Shown here: piece by piece, positions 1-5,278 of the stretch
Position numbering within the stretch: the stretch's first letter is position 1
Layout of the letters: each line of letters opens with the position of its first letter
DNA from: a candidate division SR1 bacterium
GTDB lineage: Bacteria; Patescibacteriota; Gracilibacteria; Absconditabacterales; Absconditicoccaceae
Assembly: GCA_002746475.1 (NCBI GenBank)
Contig: PDOX01000046.1
Span: forward strand, 1 to 8,286
DNA: 8,286 nucleotides
Reading direction: 5' to 3'
Position numbers and translations under genes: made by a program
Notes under the pieces: generated by a model
Seen by the model: only the letters and a program-made list of their open reading frames with translations
Told to the model about the DNA's origin: nothing
Databases searched by the model: none

Positions 1-1
1 T

Positions 2-166
2 ATTTCCGCGATGAGAAAGGATGTGATTTCCAAATGTTATGGAGGAGATGTGAGTAGAAAAAGAAAACTCCTTGAAAAACAGAAAGAGGGAAAGAAAAAG
101 ATGAAAGCGATGGGAAGTGTTTCTGTTCCATCGGATTTGTTTATGAAATTAGTGGCGAGAGAGTAA
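2..166 (+). CDS. lepA: Elongation factor 4 (LepA), C-terminal fragment
   Basis: This is the 3' end of a gene that begins before the window; the last 54 residues and a TAA stop are present. LepA/EF4 is a ribosome-associated translational GTPase whose unique C-terminal domain reaches toward the peptidyl-transferase centre. The visible part carries the family's hallmark C-terminal signature: [20 protein letters not shown], then [19 protein letters not shown], then the short tail [11 protein letters not shown]. The Cys-Tyr-Gly-Gly-Asp core and the KQKEGKK stretch are seen in nearly all LepA proteins, and the tail length is normal. No UGA codon occurs in this piece. The GTPase domain lies outside the window, so only the C-terminal domain can be judged. 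Confidence 0.95.
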   Translation: MSAMRKDVISKCYGGDVSRKRKLLEKQKEGKKKMKAMGSVSVPSDLFMKLVARE

Positions 167-214
167 GAGAAATAATTGTTAATTGGTAATGGTTAGTTAT
201 TAATGACAGAAGGA

Positions 215-334
215 GCGTCATCCAGAATCCATGAAGTGGGTGAAGGATCCAGTAAACGAAAATAGATTCTTCAGCTTCGCCTCAGAATGACAAAGATCCA
301 AGTATAGATTCTTTGCTCACGCTTTGAATGACAA
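215..334. repeat. Cluster of degenerate dispersed intergenic repeats
   Basis: The 224-base spacer between lepA and the CAP gene holds no convincing gene. It contains three diverged repeat units. One lies at 215-251 (GCGTCATCC ... GAAGGATCC). A second at 263-293 has the form TAGATTCTTCAGCTTCGC followed by CTCAGAATGACAA. The third, at 305-334, has the form TAGATTCTTTGCTCACGC followed by TTTGAATGACAA. The second and third are clearly copies of each other. The type (AGATTCTTC-GCTTCGC-TCAGAATGAC) is a common dispersed intergenic repeat in bacterial genomes; its function is unknown to me. Confidence 0.7.
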
Positions 335-390
335 GAGAAGTATGACAGGGAGAAGATAAATAAAACTACTTTATTATTTAAAAAAATACA

Positions 391-1278
391 ATGAAAAAAT
401 TGATCACGATATTTTTACTTGGGGTTTTTATTAGTAGTGGGGTATTGTTTGCCTATTCCAATCCTCAACTAGAAAAAGGGCTAGATACTTTGGGGATAAT
501 GATGGAAAAGAAATTTTCAAAACAAGAACAACTTCAAAGATATACGGCAGTGCAGCATGCCTTTACATCAATGCTAAAAAAGAAAAAAGGGAAAGAAAAA
601 AAAGATTTTCAGCTGATTGTTACATGGGTGGAAAAAAAATTATCAGATTTATCGCATGCGTGAGGAGAAAATATTCTAAGTAAAAAAATATCTCCAAAAA
701 ATATTTCAAAAACTGAAACAAAAATTGATACGCAAACTGAAACAAAAACCTTATCTCTACTCACAGAACAACAAAAAAATCTTCCAAATGTAGATATAAA
801 AGAAATTCAAAAAACTTGGATGCAATGGCATAATGAGGTAAGAAAAAAGCAATGATTATCAAAGTATGTCTTGCATGATCAATTAAATTATTCTGCATTT
901 ATTTGGGCGAAACATCTTTCTACGCTTTGAACTTGGAGTCACAAGAGAAAATCAACGGATGGATTTTATAATTATGCTAGTATTAAAGAATGGTTTGATA
1001 ATTTAGGGGTAAAGTTTTCTGGAAAATGAACTTTGTTTACAGAAAGTATTGCTTTGGGAAGTTTCTCGTGTAAAAAATCAAACTGTACGAATGATTTACT
1101 TAGAGGAATGAAGAAAAATTTCAATTTCTTTATGAGTGAAGCAAAATACAAGGAAAGACGAAAAAAAGCACATTACAGAGCGATAGTTCATTCTTATTTT
1201 AATACGATGGGGGTATGAGTATATCAGAAAAATGGTAGATATTATTTGGTTGCGCATTATGGTAGAAATGTAAAATAA
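391..1278 (+). CDS. Secreted CAP-domain (SCP/PR1-like) protein
   Basis: A 295-residue protein read through five in-frame UGA codons as glycine (residues 91, 155, 180, 213, 276). It starts with an Sec-type signal peptide: MKK, then a hydrophobic stretch ending near LFA at residue 21. Residues 25-88 are a Lys-rich, probably helical segment, followed by a Lys/Thr-rich linker to about residue 125. The CAP domain covers residues 143-295, opening with WMQWHNEVRKKQG. The four CAP cavity residues can be assigned as His184 (TWSH), Glu218 (LFTES), Glu250 (FFMSE) and His261 (AHYRAIVH). The domain ends with the typical GVGVYQKNGRYYLVAHYG. Bacterial CAP (YkwD-like) proteins are secreted; their activity is mostly unknown. 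UGA falls on the conserved Gly of the closing MGVGVY. I see no Shine-Dalgarno before the ATG, only an A-rich leader. Confidence 0.88.
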
Positions 1279-1288
1279 TATAATATTA

Positions 1289-1322
1289 TATATTTTATAG
1301 TTATATTTTATAGCTATATTTT
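1289..1322 (+). repeat. 13-bp AT-rich tandem repeat
   Basis: The unit TATATTTTATAG plus one variable base occurs at 1289-1300, again at 1302-1313, and partially at 1315-1322. It lies in the 120-base AT-rich spacer after the CAP gene. No intrinsic terminator is visible in this spacer, and the repeat could simply reflect slippage in AT-rich DNA. Confidence 0.6.
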
Positions 1323-1398
1323 GTGAAAAACTGCTCGATTTTAAAAAGAAAAAGATTATGAAAAATATGGTTTATTTTTATTTTATAAATTATATATC

Positions 1399-1914
1399 AT
1401 GTATCACCTTAAAGAAGTATTAATGCTTGTATTATTTGTTTTTTTAGTTTTTTGCTTGGCTTTAATTGCATTTATGCTATACCAAAAATGGTATGTATGA
1501 GAGGAGAGAAAAAACTTCTCTATGGCAAAAATATATTTTGCTCTTGTTTTCTTTTGACTATCATTTATTTTGTTGTTAGTGGGAGGAAAATTTGGAGATG
1601 ACTTGATCGATAAGCAATTTGAAGGTCAATTTGATGAGATTAATCAAAAAATGGATCGTAATGATTTTGAAAGAGATCCTTATCACTGTTCTTATATTTT
1701 AGGATTAGAGAGATATGGAGAAAAAGAGCCTAAATTGACAGACAAACAATTTGAAGAATGTAAAGTAAAAGAAGCAGAACGCCAAAAGTTACGTGATGAA
1801 CGTGAAAAACTTTGGGAAAAAAAGAGAATGTATAAAGATATCTATATGTTTGGATTTATTGCTTTGTTATGGTTGATCCACTGAATAGGGTATTTTGTTA
1901 CAAGAAAAAAATAA
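1399..1914 (+). CDS. Hypothetical membrane protein, three predicted TM helices
   Basis: A 171-residue protein from ATG 1399 to TAA 1912-1914, read through three UGA codons as Gly (residues 34, 53, 162). I do not recognise the family. Two hydrophobic segments lie near the N-terminus (about residues 7-29 and 44-62) and a third near the C-terminus (about 150-167, FGFIALLWLIHGIGYF). Between them is a roughly 85-residue charged region rich in Glu, Lys and Asp, with two cysteines (in PYHCSY and FEECKVKEAE) and heptad-like spacing suggesting a coiled coil from about 120 to 148. The second and third UGA codons fall inside predicted membrane helices, where Gly is plausible. The gene follows the CAP gene in the same direction by 120 bases and is followed by a terminator, so the two could form a transcription unit. 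No function can be inferred. Confidence 0.7.
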
Positions 1915-1941
1915 CAATAATAAAATAACAATAATAAAATA
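1910..1941 (+). repeat. 14-bp AT-rich tandem repeat at a stop codon
   Basis: The unit AATAACAATAATAA occurs at 1910-1923 and 1924-1937, then begins a third copy. It overlaps the last codons and the TAA stop of the upstream gene and supplies several backup TAA codons in different frames. Confidence 0.6.
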
Positions 1942-1983
1942 AATAATTAGTTATATTTAGGTGAGATATTCAAATAAAAAACA

Positions 1984-2009
1984 AAAAGACCCGCAAAGCG
2001 GGTTTTTCT
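1984..2009. terminator. Bidirectional intrinsic terminator
   Basis: A perfect 6-bp GC-rich stem, ACCCGC at 1989-1994 and GCGGGT at 1998-2003, closes an AAA loop. It is followed by TTTTTCTT on the plus strand and preceded by an A-rich tract, which becomes T-rich on the minus strand. It sits between the convergent membrane-protein gene (+) and cca (-) and could serve both. Confidence 0.88.
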
Positions 2010-2044
2010 TATTAAAAGACGTAAAGAAAAGAAGAAAAATAATA

Positions 2045-3826
2045 TTACTTTATTAAAGTTTGTAAGTATTTCAAAATTACTTTTTTTTGATTTCTCTCGG
2101 CGATATTATTTGCAACTCGTAAAAAGGCTTTGTTTAGTAGTTCTCAGATTTGAGGACCAGCAGGGAGTGTAAATTCTTTCATAATATCTTGTCCATTGAT
2201 TGCAAGATCTTTACTCGTGAATTGTCCTTCTTTGTCTTTGAGTTCAACTAGAATATTTCTCAGTTCTTCTACATCTGAAAAATCACGACTATTTTGCAAC
2301 GGATTATACTGTCCTTGTCTGTCCGCTATAGTAATATCAAGCAAGTTATTTACTCTTTCAAAACCTCAGTCAGAATAGAGTTTTCTGAGTTTTTTTGTTC
2401 GGTTAGCTTCTCTTGCCATAAGGATTTCTCCTGGGGTGTGATGTTCAGCGATATATCGCATGATTTCTTGGGTTTCTTTTTTACTGAATCCTAAGGCTCA
2501 AAATTCTTTTTTTGCAATTTTTGGTCCTGAAACCCTATGGTTGAGTTCTCATCCTAATATTTTTCTAATTTCATTTTTGTCAGGATTTGATGAATAGGCA
2601 GCGTATTGTTCAGGTTTCCCAGTATCATGATACAGCATTGCAAGTCTTACGAGATAGTTAGTATTGATTTTCTCTAAGTGATAGAGAGTTAATATCGTAT
2701 GAGCATAGGTATCAAAAGGATGATATCTCACAGGTTGATCATTATGTTTTGTTTTGTGTAATGCTGGAAAGATGATAGGTAGTAGTCCTAGTTCATCAGC
2801 CAGTGCGGTGAAGACAAATCCACTTCCTTTCCCGAAAGATTTCGTGATCTCATCTTTGATTCTCTCTTTTGCTATATTATTGACGAGGCTAACCTTTTTT
2901 TTCATTGCAAGTCGGGTAGTTTTGTCTATGTCAAAGAGGGTGATTTTTGTATTATCGCTTTTGTTTTTTAGTTGTTGATTTAATACACTGGTAAATCTAA
3001 TTGCTCTGATGATTCTGAGAGCATCTTCTTGAAATCTTTTTTCTGCTGTTCCTATTGCTATTATTTTTCTCGTTAGCATGTCTCTCAATCCATGGTTGGG
3101 ATCGATCAAGATTTGGAGGGGCGCTTTCTTTGGTAAAAATTTTGTTGCCGTATTATTTTTTTTCTGTTGATTTTGTTTATTATCATTATAATGATGCAGT
3201 GTCTTTGTTGTGTTTAATAAATACTGTACTATTGCAGGATTAACTTCTCCTTGGTTAACTAGCTTCTCAATGATGTTTGGATTGCTGACGATGAGTAATT
3301 TGAGGTTTGAAAAAAAGAGTACTCCATCTTTTTCTAAATATTTAATTAAGGTTTCATTATCTGGATTTTCTTTGTTTTCTGCGGGGATATTTTCACTTTC
3401 ATATGCTATCTGAGTGTAGTAGAGACTATTGATACTGAAATCTCTTCTTTTGCTATCATCAATAAGGTTATCGCTTCGCTGGATTATGTCGGGATGACGA
3501 TTGTCAGTGTAGTCATCTTCTGAACGGAAAGGCGTGAGTTCATATTGAGTTTTGTTTTTTTCTTTGTTTTCTCATTTTTCTGGGATAACGGTAATCGTTC
3601 CATATTTTTCAGTTCTGAATGCAGAATATTTTTCTTTATCAATATTTTCTCGTAGCATATCAGGGTGTCCAACTCCGGTAATGTCTAAATCTTTTGGTTG
3701 TTCTTCAATGCCTAATAAAAGATTTCTGATCGCTCCACCAATCAGAAAAAGTTTATTTTCTTGGAAAATCTCATGAAGCATTTGTATATTATTTGTTAAA
3801 TTTATTAACTTATCAAAATGAAGCAT
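2045..3826 (-). CDS. cca: CCA-adding-type tRNA nucleotidyltransferase with HD domain
   Basis: A 593-residue class II nucleotidyltransferase of the CCA-adding enzyme/poly(A) polymerase family, which adds or repairs the tRNA 3' CCA end. Five UGA codons read as Gly (residues 85, 426, 443, 487, 561). Motifs in order: LIGGAIRNLLLG at 28-39, the metal-binding D46-L-D48 in KDLDITG, YELTPFRSEDDYTDNRHP at 95-112, KRRDFSINSL at 126-135, IDPNHGLRD at 241-249, and KRFQEDALRIIRAIRF at 263-278. An HD phosphohydrolase-like domain follows, with YHPFDTYAH and LAMLYHDTGKP (His400-Asp401). The C-terminus keeps the family signature INGQDIMKEF...GPQIGELL. Residues 143-240 form an Asn/Lys-rich insertion where the family normally has a few residues, explaining part of the extra length. 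The start at 3826 is the first ATG ahead of the nucleotide-binding motif; an in-frame TTG lies six codons upstream. Whether it adds CCA, only A, or CC cannot be told by eye. Confidence 0.9.
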
Positions 3827-3862
3827 TATCTTGAATAAATCCAATAAAATAAATTACAATAC

Positions 3863-3899
3863 AGTATATGTATGATAATGATTTAGTATTAAACTGCAA
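3863..3899 (-). promoter_or_regulatory. Candidate promoter for cca
   Basis: On the minus strand, TTGCAG (3894-3899) is followed after 17 bases by ATCATA (3871-3876). A better -10 hexamer, TATACT, lies just downstream at 3863-3868 but has no good -35. The position upstream of the cca start is right, but in such AT-rich DNA the match is weak evidence. Confidence 0.3.
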
Positions 3900-3920
3900 A
3901 TAGAAAGGTAAATAAAGTTC

Positions 3921-3948
3921 TTGCATTTAACAAAAAAAACTGTATACA
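3921..3948 (+). promoter_or_regulatory. Candidate sigma70-type promoter for the lipoprotein gene
   Basis: TTGCAT at 3921-3926 and TATACA at 3943-3948 are separated by 16 bases, 33 bases before the ATG at 3981. This places the -10 correctly for a short leader and argues against starting translation further upstream. Confidence 0.5.
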
Positions 3949-3980
3949 CAAGATATATTTATCTACTAAAAAATAAAAAT

Positions 3981-4502
3981 ATGAAAAAATTAGGATTGTT
4001 GTCTGTTGGACTGATGAGTTTGCTATTACTAGCTGGATGTGGTCCAAAAGAAGAAGTAAAAAATGTTGTTGTAGCAAATGGAGATAGGGTAACTATCAAC
4101 TACACTGCAACTGTGAATGATGGAAGTAATGATGTGATAGAAAGAGATATGAGCAAGGTTGTTGAATTAGGAAAAGAAGAACTGTTTAATGTTTTTGACC
4201 AAGATTTACTTGGAAAGAAAGTTGATGAACATTTCAAGAAAACAGTAAAAGGAGAAGTACTCTATAAAAATAGATTCTCTGATGGAAATGTCCAAGAAAT
4301 TCCATTGCAAGTATTTAAAGATACTAATACTGATGTGACTACTGGGCAAAAACTTGATCTTGGAGAAATGAAAGGAATCGTAACAAAGATCACCGATGAA
4401 TATGTGCTTATTGATAGCAATCCAAGATATTTAGATAAAGATGTAGTAGTTGATATCGTTATTACTGCTATTCAAAAGGAAAAGACAGAAGAGAGTAAAT
4501 AA
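3981..4502 (+). CDS. FKBP/SlyD-like peptidyl-prolyl isomerase lipoprotein
   Basis: A 173-residue protein with a lipoprotein signal peptide: MKK, a hydrophobic core, and the lipobox LLAGC with Cys20 as the predicted lipidated residue. The mature part resembles the SlyD branch of FKBP-type isomerases. It has GDRVTINYTATVNDG near residue 34, VVELGKEELFNVFDQDLLGK, a middle segment ending EIPLQVFKD that fits the insert-in-flap region, and a closing strand GIVTKITDEYVLIDSNPRYLDKD. SlyD normally has D-x-NHPLAGK at that last place; here it is DSNPRYLDKD, so catalytic activity is uncertain. The likely site of action is outside the membrane, in folding of exported proteins. Translation starts at ATG 3981 because the signal peptide begins there and a promoter lies upstream. 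It has about 13 Gly codons and none is UGA, unlike most neighbours. Confidence 0.82.
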   Translation: MKKLGLLSVGLMSLLLLAGCGPKEEVKNVVVANGDRVTINYTATVNDGSNDVIERDMSKVVELGKEELFNVFDQDLLGKKVDEHFKKTVKGEVLYKNRFSDGNVQEIPLQVFKDTNTDVTTGQKLDLGEMKGIVTKITDEYVLIDSNPRYLDKDVVVDIVITAIQKEKTEESK

Positions 4503-4515
4503 TAATTATCTTTTT

Positions 4516-4565
4516 GACCCCGGGGTCAGTACATTATATACTGATTAGACCCCGGGGTCTTTTTT
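4516..4565 (+). terminator. Terminator built from two copies of GACCCCGGGGTC
   Basis: The perfect palindrome GACCCCGGGGTC occurs at 4516-4527 and 4548-4559, followed by a run of six T (4560-4565). The copies can fold separately or pair with each other. In the latter case TCAGTA (4526-4531) also pairs with TACTGA (4539-4544), giving one long stem with a small bulge. It lies 13 bases after the lipoprotein stop. The T-run is only on the plus strand, so it ends the lipoprotein transcript rather than that of trmB. Confidence 0.88.
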
Positions 4566-4577
4566 ATGTGTATTTTT

Positions 4578-5237
4578 TTATTTTACCCTCGCTCTGAGGT
4601 ATTTTATTGTTTCTCATTGGTCGATTGCCATTTGTTCATATCTGGTGACAACACCATACTGTTGTGCTAACAGATCAGGAGTAGCATGCAAATTGGTGGT
4701 TTGATCAAGAATTTCAAATCAGTTTGCTTGTAAACTTTCCAAAGAATATTCAAAAAATCCGCTATGATCGGTTTTGAGATGAAAGACTCCTCCTGGTTGG
4801 AGGATTTTTTTGTACAGTTCAAGAAATCTTTTGCTGGTAAGTCTCCTCTTTTCGTCTCCGTCTCTGGGTCTTGGGTCAGGTTGTACCACTCGAATTTCTG
4901 CGATTTCATTTTCTGCGATATACTTATCTAGATGCACAATCTGTGCACGAAGAAATCCTACATTGGTTAATTTTTGTTCATCAACTTTTTGTAATCCATG
5001 AAAAATTCTATCCCCTCTAATATCTACTCCGATGAAATTTCTTTCTGGAAATTGAGGTCAAAACCCCGTTGAGTACTCCCCTCTTCCACAGGCAAGTTCT
5101 AGCGTGATCGGATTAGTATTTTTGAAAAAATCGGTGTGTCGTTTTCCTTTTATCTTTTCATAGATTTCTTTTCCTGCTTCTACTAGAAATGGATTTTCTT
5201 CATTACAGGCATAACGATATTTTTTTCTTCTTCACAT
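4578..5237 (-). CDS. trmB: tRNA (guanine-N7-)-methyltransferase TrmB
   Basis: A 219-residue SAM-dependent methyltransferase that makes m7G at position 46 of tRNA. Four UGA codons read as Gly (residues 2, 60, 173, 208). The SAM-binding motif is [11 protein letters not shown] at 46-56, followed by [15 protein letters not shown] at 63-77 and [11 protein letters not shown] at 90-100. The family signature region is [17 protein letters not shown] at 117-133, where most TrmB proteins have PDPWPK, then His, then KRR; the PDP and KRRL are kept but Trp and His are not. The closing catalytic-site segment is [17 protein letters not shown]. The start at ATG 5237 is the only ATG before the motif set. It is followed at once by UGA, so the protein begins Met-Gly-Arg-Arg. 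It lies 41 bases after elp3 on the same strand and is probably co-transcribed with it. Confidence 0.92.
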
Positions 5238-5278
5238 TCGTCATTTCTTTATATATCTAAATCAGTATTATAACGTTA

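Noticed and set aside
1033..1218. Short standard-code ORF as a separate gene
   Set aside because: It is an internal slice of the CAP gene between two UGA codons; the full frame from 391 to 1278 carries the whole domain.
391..1278. UGA as tryptophan (code 4) or selenocysteine
   Set aside because: UGA falls on conserved glycines, Trp is written TGG in the same genes, and there are too many UGA sites for selenocysteine.
1358..1423. 22-codon ORF before the membrane protein
   Set aside because: It is short, overlaps the start of the better-supported gene in another frame, and has no features.
2754..3413. Plus-strand ORFs opposite cca
   Set aside because: They lie antisense to well-supported coding sequence and show hydrophobic low-complexity translations with no family features.
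3470..3505. Possible dispersed repeat (GCTTCGCTGG ... GGGATGACG)
   Set aside because: It resembles the repeat families, but it encodes the conserved R-x-P and following residues of the nucleotidyltransferase in their expected place, so resemblance is likely chance.
2045..3826. cca as a pseudogene broken into pieces by stops
   Set aside because: All interruptions are TGA, none is TAA or TAG, all pieces share one frame, and family motifs run in the right order across them.
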